Below the pieces are notes generated by a model, which was given only the letters and a program-made list of their open reading frames with translations, had not been told where the DNA came from and did no database searches. From positions 496,001 through 560,000 of the forward strand of contig CBDEGO010000003.1 of NCBI GenBank assembly GCA_965237995.1: a stretch of 64,000 bases of DNA. Direction: 5' to 3'. The DNA is from JAAELZ01 sp965237995. GTDB taxonomy: Bacteria; Pseudomonadota; Gammaproteobacteria; Arenicellales; Poriferihabitantaceae. A program made the position numbers and the translations under genes. Positions 9,887-18,888 of the stretch are shown here, one piece after another (the stretch's first letter is position 1; every line of letters starts with the position of its first letter).

Positions 9887-10292
9887 TCAGCGCACGCACC
9901 GGACATAGCCTGTACCCGCCTTACTACCAGCGAAGACATCGCCACTAGGAACTCGACCATCCACACGTCACTACCATTATCTGCATAGCTGGACGCCGAC
10001 CAGTAGGTGTCAATTACGTCAGGAAAATATACTGAATTTATTGCAGGAACCTGTGGGCTTCTCTCTACTATCGATGCCAGTTCTTTAACATTCGGCAAAC
10101 GCCAGCCACCGTTTGATAATGGCAAGCTGAAACAATAAGTCTGCGCGCTGGACCAAGAATACTCGGTATTATTAATCTGCTGCTGCCAAGTCAGGCCGGT
10201 GTCCCAATCTGTCACCGTGCCATCACCATTGTCGTGTAGACCTATCGCGCGTGCTGGCAAAAAAACCCACTCAATCCTATGATTAAAATCAT
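9887..10292 (-). pseudogene. DUF1566 (Lcl C-terminal domain) secreted protein with two frameshifts
   Basis: The central frame (10260 downwards) encodes a clear DUF1566 domain: NGDGTVTDWDTGLTWQQ, GGWRLPNVKELASIV, and YWSASSYADNGSDVWMVEF. Two breaks are visible. At the 5' end an ATG at 10292 starts a signal peptide (MILIIGLSGFF) that enters the domain frame only if the T7 run near 10260 had one more T. At the 3' end, near 9947-9951, the proper ending SGDVFAGSKAGTGYVRCVR with stop at 9887-9889 lies in the next frame. Repaired, the gene would be about 135 codons, with a secreted product. Such domains occur in surface and fimbrial-type proteins; the role here is unknown. Either decay or sequence error fits. 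Confidence 0.75.
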
Positions 10293-10385
10293 AATAAATA
10301 GCAACCGAATTACTTGATGAACTTTGTAATTAGGAGGAGAAACTTAATTGCCTGCTTTGCAAGCTGCCTAGAAACTCAACAACCC

Positions 10386-11729
10386 TTAATCAGCAAGCAA
10401 GTTTTCCTCAAATGGAAACTGTGTCAAGTTTTCATAACCATCGTCAGTAATAATAACTTGGTCTTCAAGTTTTACCCCTTCTCGACCATTTTCTGCGCCA
10501 ACATAAGCCTCAACGCATAAGGCCATACCGGGTTGTAACTGCAAGTCGTACCCGCACTCATCTACATCTTCAGGGTAACGAATACTTGGGTACTCATCGC
10601 ATAAGCCCACTCCGTGCATCATCACCCCATAACGACCTTTTCTAAACTCCTTGGGCAAACGGTGCCCTTTGTGGGTGATATCAAACGCGGTCACCCCCGG
10701 TTTTAGCATTTGCATATTAGTCTGAATATGCTCGTAAGCTATTTTATAGATGCGTTTTTGTTCCGCTGTAGGTTCACCTTCACCAATTAAATAAGTGCGT
10801 GATAAATCAGCGCAGATCCCGTATGGTCCGATCAAATCGGTGTCATAAGCCAATAAATCTCCGGCTTGTACCACGCGCGGCCCTGACTCTTGAAACCACG
10901 GGTTAGTACGCGGGCCAGAGGATAAAATTCTGCACTCTATCCACTCACCCCCTCGACGGATATTTTCTGCGTGCAGCACCGACCAAATATCATTTTCCGA
11001 TAGACCGGGCTGTGAAATTTGCTGCATGAGGCCCATACAAATTTCTGTAGAAGCGACCGAACAACGCATCGCCTTAATTTCATCTGGCCCTTTTATCAAC
11101 CTCGCTAACTCCATTACTTCCTGCCCGTCAGCGATGCTAAAACCGGCTGTATCTAACTCGCGTAGGCCAGCAATTTCAATTTTATCTACCGCAATCCGCT
11201 TATTATCTCCGGCATGGGCTTTAACGATGTCCGTCAATTCAGCGACAAAATGATGGGCGTGCTGCTGTACCTTATCACCGCTTTCAAAATAGAAAAACGA
11301 AGCGCCATGGCGCAATTCCGTCACCAACGGTAAATGTGCTGAAAGATGCTCACAACTGTGAAAATCCCATAACACCATGTGGCCGTCTGCCGCCACATAG
11401 CAAGCTCTAGCGTGGTTATGCGTTATCCATAATTGCATATTTGTAGAGTCTGTCGCATAGCGAATGTTTAGTGGGTCGAACAACAAAACCCCCGCTAAGT
11501 CACGGCGCACTAATTCTTGCTTTATTCGCTCTAACCGATATTCTCGCATCTGTGCCAAATTAGGCAATGCCAAACCGAGTGCCTCCCATTCATTGATGGC
11601 TAAGTCTGTTGGCCCTATTTCTACCCGGTCATTATCATTTGGTGAGCCATCAGGTTTAGTATTACCGCCGCGCCGTCTGGTCGGATCAATTTTTTTATTA
11701 GAACTACTAAAGGAAAATGACTGATTCAT
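10386..11729 (-). CDS. dddP: Dimethylsulfoniopropionate lyase DddP
   Basis: A 447-residue M24-family protein, the usual DddP length. The opening segments KKIDPTRR, NDNDRVEIGPTDLA and DPLNIRYATDSTNMQLW are DddP-specific rather than general aminopeptidase P. Metal ligands expected for DddP are all present: D296, D298, D308, H372, E407 and E422, each one residue later than the published Asp295/297/307, His371, Glu406/421 numbering as I recall it. The catalytic Asp377 equivalent is D378 in GLCDEYP. The enzyme cleaves DMSP to dimethyl sulfide and acrylate in the cytoplasm. It lies 195 bp after the DUF1185 gene with a terminator between, so it probably has its own promoter. No other known ddd genes for acrylate use are nearby. 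Confidence 0.93.
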   Translation of the reverse strand: MNQSFSFSSSNKKIDPTRRRGGNTKPDGSPNDNDRVEIGPTDLAINEWEALGLALPNLAQMREYRLERIKQELVRRDLAGVLLFDPLNIRYATDSTNMQLWITHNHARACYVAADGHMVLWDFHSCEHLSAHLPLVTELRHGASFFYFESGDKVQQHAHHFVAELTDIVKAHAGDNKRIAVDKIEIAGLRELDTAGFSIADGQEVMELARLIKGPDEIKAMRCSVASTEICMGLMQQISQPGLSENDIWSVLHAENIRRGGEWIECRILSSGPRTNPWFQESGPRVVQAGDLLAYDTDLIGPYGICADLSRTYLIGEGEPTAEQKRIYKIAYEHIQTNMQMLKPGVTAFDITHKGHRLPKEFRKGRYGVMMHGVGLCDEYPSIRYPEDVDECGYDLQLQPGMALCVEAYVGAENGREGVKLEDQVIITDDGYENLTQFPFEENLLAD

Positions 11730-11857
11730 TGTTATAGTTTGAGGTAATTGTGAAATTTATAACGGTGATTGCAGACAATTTTACTGTCAAAATTCAACTT
11801 TTAACATCAATTTCGTCTATCCATTTAAGCTAACGAAAAGTGGCCTAATTTGCACAA

Positions 11858-11883
11858 AAAACCCAACCAAAAGGTTGGGTTTT
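11858..11883 (-). terminator. Hairpin terminator between DUF1185 gene and dddP
   Basis: An 8-bp stem ACCCAACC / GGTTGGGT with an AAAA loop, flanked by A-tract and T-tract so that it can work in both directions. On the minus strand it follows the DUF1185 gene and precedes dddP, so it should separate their transcription. Confidence 0.8.
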
Positions 11884-11924
11884 AATTGTAGTGCTAATGC
11901 ATTGCTGCCTAGCCTTTAGTTCAC

Positions 11925-12524
11925 TTAACCGGCGGGCTTATCAACGTCGTGCCCTAGCTCTTCTAAGTCTTTGTAGCGATCACCAATACGGTGGTGCGGT
12001 CTTCCGCCAATAGAACCGCCTAAGGCAACCAGCACTTCGTCATGTGCTGGTGCATCAGTTACAGAAAAATGGATAGTCAAATAATGCGAGCGACGCGCTG
12101 CATCATCTTTATGCATTAACGGAATCATTATCGGTGTATTGGCAGGGCCGCGAACGTTAGTAAACGACAAATAGCTTTGTGCGTTAACTGCGGTGCGATA
12201 TATGTTGCCGAAATGCAACGTATGGATTAAACCGGAACAATGCTCGACTTCGCCGTCAGTACCAACAATAGCAGCCTTGCCATAAGCTTCGATGGCTGCG
12301 CCACTACCCGCCATTTCCAACATAGCATCAGATAGCGCTTTGCCGACCACAGGGCCGATGGCTTTAATTTCAGGGCTTAAATCCTCGACAAATCCTCGAC
12401 CCGCCCATGGGTTTTTAAATACTGCCGCAGCGGCGAAAAGCTTAAGGGGTGTTGCCGCTACTTTGCCCCCTTCGACCAAGGTTGTTTCGTGATAGGTAAC
12501 GATTTTGCGAATATCAACGCTCAT
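11925..12524 (-). CDS. DUF1185 'amino acid synthesis' family protein
   Basis: A 199-residue soluble protein matching the DUF1185 family (annotated as amino acid synthesis protein): MSVDIRKIVTYHETTLVEGG at the start, AVFKNPWAGRGF, GYGKAAIVG-like EAYGKAAIVGTDGEVEH, and GSIGGRPHHRIGDR near the end. The fold is predicted to resemble BtrG/YjgF-like small enzymes, but the reaction is not established. It lies upstream of dddP on the same strand and is followed by a terminator, so co-transcription with dddP is doubtful. Its neighbour on the other side is a GlcG/HbpS-like gene. Confidence 0.8.
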   Translation of the reverse strand: MSVDIRKIVTYHETTLVEGGKVAATPLKLFAAAAVFKNPWAGRGFVEDLSPEIKAIGPVVGKALSDAMLEMAGSGAAIEAYGKAAIVGTDGEVEHCSGLIHTLHFGNIYRTAVNAQSYLSFTNVRGPANTPIMIPLMHKDDAARRSHYLTIHFSVTDAPAHDEVLVALGGSIGGRPHHRIGDRYKDLEELGHDVDKPAG

Positions 12525-12706
12525 GATAGGTAATTATTTTTCAAAAATTAAAGCGCGATTTTACAATAATCCACACTTTTTTAAGATGCGTTAACGCAAA
12601 TTCGTATACAAATTTTTGCGGCTTAATTTATCTCGACTAAAGAGGGTATACAAAAGTTAATCGCTTGTCAGATGTGGCCCCACGTAACAAAAAATGAACT
12701 GAATAC

Positions 12707-13165
12707 TTAGCCAATAGAATTAATCGCCACTGCTGATGAATTTCCGATGCTTGCCATCAATGCGTCTATCCCAGCTTGCGACACTTGTTCATCTTGGTCA
12801 GGAGTGCCAGAGCTACATCCAACACCGCCGACAATATGCCCGTCGACAAATAACGGTAAACCACCTGCAACGATGGAGAACTTCCCCTGATTACTGGTAT
12901 TGATACCAAAGGCTGGACCGTCTGGCCGACTAACGTCACCGTAGGCTCTGGTCGATTTACGCGCCGCAGAAGCGGTAAAAGATTTGCCTGTAGCGATGTC
13001 GATGCTGGTTACCCGCGCGTCATCCATTCTTTTAAAGTTGAGTAAATTACCGCCGTCATCGGTGATGGCAATGCACATATCAACCCCGATTTCTCTAGCC
13101 TTATTTTCACAAGCAAGCATGATGATATGAGTGTCGTCTTGGGTTAGTTTAGGTGTGAATTTCAT
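12707..13165 (-). CDS. GlcG/HbpS-family (DUF336) protein
   Basis: A 152-residue protein with the GlcG/HbpS family pattern: KAREIGVDMCIAITDDGGNLL, then KRMDDARVTSIDIATGKSFTA, PAFGINTSN, GGLPLF.DGHIVGGVGCSSGTPDQDEQ. The family includes haem-binding HbpS, GlcG of glycolate operons and cob(I)alamin adenosyltransferase-like PduO domains; no signal peptide is present here, so it is cytoplasmic. The function is not established. It may be a small accessory protein for hydroxyacid or haem-dependent metabolism. The island's glycerate and hydroxypyruvate enzymes make the GlcG link to two-carbon hydroxyacids suggestive only. Confidence 0.85.
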   Translation of the reverse strand: MKFTPKLTQDDTHIIMLACENKAREIGVDMCIAITDDGGNLLNFKRMDDARVTSIDIATGKSFTASAARKSTRAYGDVSRPDGPAFGINTSNQGKFSIVAGGLPLFVDGHIVGGVGCSSGTPDQDEQVSQAGIDALMASIGNSSAVAINSIG

Positions 13166-13308
13166 AGTCGGGTTTATTTAAAATAGTGCAAGCTTGTTAT
13201 ATTTATTTTTTAAATATAACTATTTCAAATAGAAATATACCCTATATTCACAGTTTGTTTCAATAAATTTTCTTATTAACACTATAAGTTTTTAGTAATA
13301 CCTATCAA

Positions 13309-14187
13309 TCAGACCGCCATCGGTTTTTTAGCCACCAAATAAACACCGTATATGGTGAGTACTGCAGCGCATACAGCAAGAATAGGCAGCGACTCATTAA
13401 ATAATAGCCATGCCTCAATACTGGTGATTGGGGCAACCAAATAGAAATAACTCGCCACTTTAGAGGCCTCCCCCTCTCTGATCATATACATCAGCAACAA
13501 AACGGCGGTCACCGATAAGCCAAATATCAACCACGCCAAGGCCAATATGAGTTGTGGAGCCCATATGACTTCCCTGCTTTCAAATGTAACAGTGAGCAAG
13601 CCCATAAAAATTGCCGTACTGACATACTGCCAGAATGACCCAGCTAACAAACTAACGCCGCCGCCATATCGCTTTTGATACAGCGTACCGACAGAAATAG
13701 CGAATAAACTGACGAGCACTGCGAGCATCGCTGGCCAGCCAAACTGTAAGTGGTTATTTTGACGTGTAAGCAACAACACACCCACCATCCCTACAAACCC
13801 CAATAACAGCCCAAGCCATTGGGTTGTAGTCAATGTATTATTCAGCCACTTGATGGCTAACAAAGCGGTTAAGATGGGTTGAACGCCCACCACTATTGCC
13901 GCAATACCTGCGGGCATACCCAACTTTATCGCGGCGAACACCCCACCAAGATAACAGCCGTGTATCAACACCCCTGTCACCATTTGATGTTTCGCCTCAC
14001 TTAAGGGTATCCATTGCACCTTGAGCATTTTACAAAGAATGTAAAACACCACAACGGTGATCGACATTCTAATAAACAGCAAATTAAATGGCTCAATATA
14101 AGGCAGTGCGTACTTAGCCCCGATAAAACCTGTACTCCATAGCAGGACAAAAATGATCGGGATAAAGTTAACTAGCCGCAATTGCAT
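13309..14187 (-). CDS. EamA/DMT-family transporter
   Basis: A 292-residue membrane protein with ten predicted helices and two EamA halves. Helix 1 carries LLWSTGFIGAKYALPYIEPF, the RhaT-type opening of threonine/homoserine-like exporters, and the second half has YMIREGEASKVASYFYLVAPITSIEAWLLF. It sits inside the osmolyte island, between the GlcG-like gene and the glycerate kinase block, so it could export an intermediate or amine. No substrate can be assigned. Confidence 0.85.
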   Translation of the reverse strand: MQLRLVNFIPIIFVLLWSTGFIGAKYALPYIEPFNLLFIRMSITVVVFYILCKMLKVQWIPLSEAKHQMVTGVLIHGCYLGGVFAAIKLGMPAGIAAIVVGVQPILTALLAIKWLNNTLTTTQWLGLLLGFVGMVGVLLLTRQNNHLQFGWPAMLAVLVSLFAISVGTLYQKRYGGGVSLLAGSFWQYVSTAIFMGLLTVTFESREVIWAPQLILALAWLIFGLSVTAVLLLMYMIREGEASKVASYFYLVAPITSIEAWLLFNESLPILAVCAAVLTIYGVYLVAKKPMAV

Positions 14188-14358
14188 AGCGTGGTACTCG
14201 TATGAAAGTCGGTATTAGGACATACCCTAGCGCAGCGGCAGACAAAAATCAGATAAAGTTTATTTACTGAGTACAGCAAAAGTAGAATTCAAATTTCCGC
14301 CCCTAAGGATGTCAGTGTAGAAACCAGCACAAGAAACAAAAAATCGCACCAACGAGGC

Positions 14359-14604
14359 TTAGCGCTTACGAAAATATCGCGCGATACCGATTAAACTGAT
14401 GATGACCCAAAAGCCCTCAATAGCGGCGGCAGCTAAATTAAACTCGACAGACAGCGAGATCAGAATTAGGGACGCACCCAATAAATTTATAACGGAAAAC
14501 TTTAAAGAATCGCTACTCAATCTGTCGAGCTGCAATAATAAATAACAGCCCACGATGCACAACACCCCTAAGTTACCAACTAGTTCGTGCCATTGTAGCT
14601 GCAT
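14359..14604 (-). CDS. CBU_0592-family small membrane protein
   Basis: An 81-residue protein with three hydrophobic helices: LVGNLGVLCIVGCYLLLQL, then FSVINLLGASLILISLSVEFNL, then AIEGFWVIISLIGIARY. This pattern matches the CBU_0592 family of small inner-membrane proteins with no known function. It starts 34 bp after the end of the glycerate kinase gene on the same strand and may be co-transcribed with it. Confidence 0.8.
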   Translation of the reverse strand: MQLQWHELVGNLGVLCIVGCYLLLQLDRLSSDSLKFSVINLLGASLILISLSVEFNLAAAAIEGFWVIISLIGIARYFRKR

Positions 14605-14637
14605 TTTGAAGTGCGGTAATGTCGAATTATGTAGATA

Positions 14638-15882
14638 TTAGGCTTCGATCAGCAAAGCACGAAAGTCATTCACATTAGTAAACGTTGGGCCAGTATCAAT
14701 AATATGGCCCAACTCGGTAAAGAAAGTGAAACTATCGTGTTGCTCGCAAGCCTCGGTGAAACTTAAGCCTTGATGTTGCTTGGCTTTACTTAACGTATCA
14801 GGCCCTACAAACGCACCCGCGACAGGCTCACTACCATCTCGACCATCCGTATCGATAGCTAGAGCGTGAATCTTCGGGTGCGACTCAAGACCAGCAAGCA
14901 CCCCCAATAAAAATTCTTGGTTGGGCCCGCCCTTGCCTTCTCCTCGATGCGTCACCGTGGTTTCTCCGCCACTTAACAATACCGCAGGCGCTTTGATTGG
15001 CGTTCCATGCAAGGCAACACATTTGGCGATACCTGCCATCAGCAAGCCCGCATCTTGCGATTCGCCCTCCAAGGCATCGCCTAAAATAAGAGGTGTATAC
15101 CCTTGCTGTTTAGCCACCTCGGCGGCTGCATTTAAGCTAGCCATTGGCGAGCCAATCATACGCACGGTTCCGCTGATTTTCGGCTTCGTTTCTTGCTTAT
15201 TTTCTAGCGCTGAACGCACTTCTTCTGGTACGACTTCTAAGTATTTGTCTAATAGCTTAAGCGCATCTTCTTTAGTGGAGGTATCTGCAACAGTCGGACC
15301 TGAGGCAATAAATGAAGGGTCATCTCCTGGCACATCAGAAATCAGCCAAGTTTCTAATCGGGCCTCGCCAACAGCGGCAGCAAGCTGCCCGCCTTTTATT
15401 TGGGAAAGCTGTTTGCGTACTGTGTTAATTTCTTGGATAGGGGCGCCACCTATTAACAGACTCTTGGTCACCTGTTGTTTTAATGCGAGACTCACCCCGT
15501 CTATAGGTTCAGCCATTAAAGACGAGCCGCCACCGGAGATAAGAGCAATAACCAAGTCGTCTTTAGTTAAGCCAGAGACTGCTTGTTTGATTTTTTGCGC
15601 GGCAACAACACTTCGATCATCCGGAACTGGGTGGCTGGCTGTGAGCATCTGTAACTGCTCACAGTTTGTCTCATAACCCTGCGGCACGGCAATCACACCA
15701 CTTAGTTGACCGGGCCATACAGCTTCCAACGCTTTTGCCATGGCACCCGATGCCTTGCCCGCCCCTACAACGACGGTTCTTTTACCGGGTACGGGTAAAT
15801 CTGTTGGCATACACGTCGCCGGCTGCGCCGCTTCAATCGCCGCTTTCATCAACGCTGCTAGTGTTTTATGAGCTTGTGCCAT
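14638..15882 (-). CDS. Glycerate 2-kinase (MOFRL family)
   Basis: A 414-residue protein of the DUF4147/MOFRL type (GckA/TtuD). It has the N-terminal VVVGAGKASGAMAKALE segment, HPVPDDRS, ALISGGGSSLMAEP (phosphate-binding loop), NTVRKQLSQIKGGQLA, and the C-terminal MOFRL domain with LLSGGETTVTHRGEGKGGPNQEF and DTDGRDGSEPVAGAF. It phosphorylates D-glycerate with ATP to 2-phosphoglycerate. Immediately upstream on the same strand is the serine-glyoxylate-type aminotransferase (81 bp gap), and the hydroxypyruvate reductase-like gene follows divergently, giving the serine to 2-phosphoglycerate branch of the serine cycle. Confidence 0.9.
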   Translation of the reverse strand: MAQAHKTLAALMKAAIEAAQPATCMPTDLPVPGKRTVVVGAGKASGAMAKALEAVWPGQLSGVIAVPQGYETNCEQLQMLTASHPVPDDRSVVAAQKIKQAVSGLTKDDLVIALISGGGSSLMAEPIDGVSLALKQQVTKSLLIGGAPIQEINTVRKQLSQIKGGQLAAAVGEARLETWLISDVPGDDPSFIASGPTVADTSTKEDALKLLDKYLEVVPEEVRSALENKQETKPKISGTVRMIGSPMASLNAAAEVAKQQGYTPLILGDALEGESQDAGLLMAGIAKCVALHGTPIKAPAVLLSGGETTVTHRGEGKGGPNQEFLLGVLAGLESHPKIHALAIDTDGRDGSEPVAGAFVGPDTLSKAKQHQGLSFTEACEQHDSFTFFTELGHIIDTGPTFTNVNDFRALLIEA

Positions 15883-15963
15883 CGTTTCTTAACTATTACA
15901 TAAAATAATGGCGCGCCAGAGAAACTCTCAGAGACGCCATAGAGACTAATAAATGGTGAGTGA

Positions 15964-17187
15964 CTATGCGTGATAATACGCGTTAAGCTCATCCATTACT
16001 TGCGACTTATCAAAGTCAGCTCCCATGTCGAGCATCGCATCAGCAAAACGACCGACAATGTCGGTAATGGCTGGTGAATTTAATTGGTTCAAGATACCGA
16101 TTCGAACCTGCACGGGTTCAGACAAAGTCGGCCAGATACCAAAGCCTTGTGCGCGACAATTACCGACCAATTCTTTTTCTTTGCCCGCCAAGGCGCCGGG
16201 CAAATTTAATACCACCAAGCTTGGCATGTTTGAAGTCACTTCGCAGCCCATCGACGTAACCGCTTGCTTTAACGCTGACTCGTGGTATTCATAGTCAACC
16301 GCGGTTTCCTCGCGGCCATTTGTAAGCAACAGTCGCAATGCTTCGTGCAAGGAGGCGACCGCATAACTCGAGTGCGTTCGATGGTAAGCGGGTGTTTCAG
16401 TATCCTTTCCATCTATCACTCCCCAATGACGCGCTTCCAGTATTGGATGATGCACGTGCGTGTAACAGCCACGCTTTCTTAGTAAGTCAATCGCCTCATC
16501 TTTGAACGTGACCGGTGCGTAAGTCAGCGGCAAACCCAACACGCCTTTTTGCGGCGAAGAAGCCCAAGCAACAATTGCCGGATAATTATCTACGTCAAAA
16601 TGGCCTACGCCCAAACTAGAGACGGCATCGACCAGCCCCATCGCACCGTGCTTAGCACAGGCATCGTTAAAACCTTGGATATCATTCACGCGACCACTTC
16701 CTGTCTCCCAATGTGCCATAAACGCCCACATTGGTTTATGCTCAGCAAGCGCCGCATCCACCATTTCACCACTCACTGAAGTACCATGAGGCACGTCAAT
16801 AATCGTTACATTTTTTGGCTGAGGACTAAAAGGGTTAGTCGCCAATTCTTCAGGTGTCGATGCTTTCATACTGATAGCAACCCCGTCGATACCGCTGAAT
16901 GTACCATTTTGAAATACCACAACGGTATCACCAGGTAAAATCATGCTATGCATACAATCTAGTCCGCTCCAGCCTGTACCTGCCACGCCAAATGTATGTA
17001 TATTGTTAGTGCCCCAGGCAGTACGCATCATGTGTTTGCATTCAAGCATGCCACGCACTACGTCTGCTTGCATATGGTCAGCTACGCCTGCATTAGCAAA
17101 TGCTTGCAACACACGTGGGTCCGTGTTTCCTGGGCCCGGTCCAGCGGCTAAAGTGTGTGGAATTTCTAGGGTTGGGAAAATAGTCAC
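15964..17187 (-). CDS. Class V aminotransferase, probable serine-glyoxylate type
   Basis: A 407-residue PLP enzyme of class V. It starts with HTLAAGPGPGNTDPRVLQA, contains GTGWSGLDCMHSMILPGD, the cofactor-binding DAVSSLG with the PLP-contacting aspartate, and ASSPQKGVLG with the Schiff-base lysine. These are features of alanine- and serine-glyoxylate aminotransferases and related 2-aminoethylphosphonate enzymes. In this context the likely reaction is serine + glyoxylate to hydroxypyruvate + glycine. The neighbours (glycerate kinase in the same direction, 2-hydroxyacid dehydrogenase divergent) support this. Alanine-glyoxylate activity cannot be excluded. Confidence 0.85.
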   Translation of the reverse strand: MTIFPTLEIPHTLAAGPGPGNTDPRVLQAFANAGVADHMQADVVRGMLECKHMMRTAWGTNNIHTFGVAGTGWSGLDCMHSMILPGDTVVVFQNGTFSGIDGVAISMKASTPEELATNPFSPQPKNVTIIDVPHGTSVSGEMVDAALAEHKPMWAFMAHWETGSGRVNDIQGFNDACAKHGAMGLVDAVSSLGVGHFDVDNYPAIVAWASSPQKGVLGLPLTYAPVTFKDEAIDLLRKRGCYTHVHHPILEARHWGVIDGKDTETPAYHRTHSSYAVASLHEALRLLLTNGREETAVDYEYHESALKQAVTSMGCEVTSNMPSLVVLNLPGALAGKEKELVGNCRAQGFGIWPTLSEPVQVRIGILNQLNSPAITDIVGRFADAMLDMGADFDKSQVMDELNAYYHA

Positions 17188-17576
17188 GATGTCACCTTAT
17201 CAAAAATTAATATGTAAAATAAATGGGGCTAGTTGAAACGCGCGATCACTATGCGCTCAAACATAACGGATCGATATTAGCAGTGCCCGACGTTAAATAC
17301 TGCCTTGAGAACGACCCAATTGTGATCCAAATAAGACCGATATTCTAATTTCTAAACCAATCATAAAGCCTTATTTATACTAATGCTTTGGTTCACCTTA
17401 TACCTAAGAGATGAACCATAATAAAACCAATCAGGCTATCAGAAAATTTTCGCAGTTAGCGCATCGACACCGCTTTACAGTCGAGTAAACTCTATGCAAA
17501 ATCAATCCTAATAGCGTACCTAACCGACAGGTTTCGAACACGGGCGCAGACCAAATTCAATTAAAGAGTAAACAGT
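17188..17576. promoter_or_regulatory. Divergent intergenic region between aminotransferase and hydroxyacid dehydrogenase genes
   Basis: A 389-bp stretch between two divergent genes of one pathway, so it must contain both promoters. It is AT-rich with short inverted motifs (for example ATAAAGCCTTATTT near 17365), but I see no strong operator, riboswitch or open frame. Shared control is an inference. Confidence 0.45.
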
Positions 17577-18548
17577 ATGAGCAAGCCTAAAATTGTTGTG
17601 ACCCGCCGCTGGCCTAAACAAGTCGAAGATATCTTGGTGCAAGAATTCGACACGACTTTAAACGAGACTGACGTCCCAATGACGGTTAGCGAACTTCACG
17701 CGGCATTGCAAACCGCCGACGCCGTGTGTCCGACCGTTTCAGACCGAATCAATGCCGACGTTCTTAGCGCGGCGAATATAAAGGCCACCATCTTAGCCAG
17801 CAATGGTGTGGGGTTCAATCACATAGATTTAGAGGCAGCTAAATCAGCCGGGCTTACCGTCACCAATACCCCCGAAGTACTCACTGACTGTACTGCAGAC
17901 CTAGCCATGACGTTAATGCTAATGATCGCTAGACGTGCTGGCGAAGGCGAACGCCACGTACGCGGCAATGAATGGACAGGATGGCGCCCCACCCACATGA
18001 TGGGAACCAGTGTCACGGGGAAAACACTAGGGTTTATCGGCATGGGTCGAATCGCCCGCGCGGTTGCTCAACGAGCCGCCCATGGGTTTGGAATGAACAT
18101 TATTTTTCATGACCCATTCCCACCTTCGGCTGCAGACCTTGAAGGCTTAAATGCAACACAGTGTGGCTCACCCGACGAAGTGTATGCCAATGCAGATTTT
18201 ATCACTCTACATTGCCCGGGAGGCGACGCTACGCATCATCTAATAAATGCGGGTGCTTTCGAAAAGATGAAATCAGGCGCGTTTATCATCAACACCGCAC
18301 GGGGCGACGTCATTGAAGAACAAGCGCTTGTAAACGCTTTAAAAAGTGGCCAAATTGCTGGTGCTGGTTTAGATGTATATGAGTTCGAACCGACAATTTC
18401 AGAAGAACTTGCCAACATGGAAAATGTTGTACTACTACCTCACTTAGGTAGCGCTACGATTGAAACTCGTGTTGCGATGGGCATGCGTGTTGTTGACAAC
18501 CTACGTGCTTACTTCGCTGGAAACACTCCGAACGATAAAGTGATATAG
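17577..18548 (+). CDS. D-isomer 2-hydroxyacid dehydrogenase, probable hydroxypyruvate/glyoxylate reductase
   Basis: A 323-residue protein of the D-2-hydroxyacid dehydrogenase family. The NAD(P)-binding motif is GFIGMGRIARAVAQ. Catalytic residues are in place: arginine and aspartate in INTARGDVIEE, glutamate in YEFEP and histidine in LLPHLGSATIETR. The N-terminal SNGVGFNHIDLEAA segment matches glyoxylate/hydroxypyruvate reductases (GhrB type) rather than phosphoglycerate dehydrogenases, which are longer. It should reduce hydroxypyruvate to D-glycerate. It is divergent from the aminotransferase and followed by a terminator-like hairpin. Confidence 0.85.
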   Translation: MSKPKIVVTRRWPKQVEDILVQEFDTTLNETDVPMTVSELHAALQTADAVCPTVSDRINADVLSAANIKATILASNGVGFNHIDLEAAKSAGLTVTNTPEVLTDCTADLAMTLMLMIARRAGEGERHVRGNEWTGWRPTHMMGTSVTGKTLGFIGMGRIARAVAQRAAHGFGMNIIFHDPFPPSAADLEGLNATQCGSPDEVYANADFITLHCPGGDATHHLINAGAFEKMKSGAFIINTARGDVIEEQALVNALKSGQIAGAGLDVYEFEPTISEELANMENVVLLPHLGSATIETRVAMGMRVVDNLRAYFAGNTPNDKVI

Positions 18549-18888
18549 GCACCTCGCTTTCAATCATTCTGCAGGTTTTGTCGTGGCTTCTTGTCGTCAC
18601 GGCATCATAAAAGCAGATTAAATTTGATGTGCCCCGCAACCTCTGATACCTTATTTAAGGCATTTAAGTTAGCCCTGCTTTCGCTATCATTATACTTAAT
18701 ATCCCGTAGGGGGTTCATCTTACCCCCTTTTCGTGGCAGACTATAGCTTGAACTGAGTCGAGTCATTAACACGTAGACGCCAATCTATATTATAAACAGC
18801 TCTTCTCAAGTCAGACTAATCGAAGCATATATAGGCTATTTATTATTCAGTCTGTATATGTAATTTAAATTTATAAGAGGAGAAATGA
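18549..18888. other. 340-bp intergenic region ahead of the first betaine-type transporter
   Basis: It contains a terminator-like hairpin at 18708-18731 and then an AT-rich stretch with several TATA-rich hexamers, ending in the strong ribosome site AGAGGAGAA before the ATG at 18889. The promoter for the transporter should be here. I see no riboswitch-like structure and no open frame worth calling. Confidence 0.5.
18708..18731 (+). terminator. Terminator-like hairpin after the hydroxyacid dehydrogenase gene
   Basis: A six-pair stem AGGGGG / CCCCCT with a nine-base loop, followed by TTT. It lies 160 bp after the dehydrogenase stop and before the ABC transporter gene. The loop is long and the U-tract short, so the call is moderate. 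Confidence 0.55.

Noticed and set aside
14921..15676. A 251-codon plus-strand frame opposite the glycerate kinase gene
   Set aside because: The opposite strand has all glycerate kinase/MOFRL motifs; the plus frame has none.
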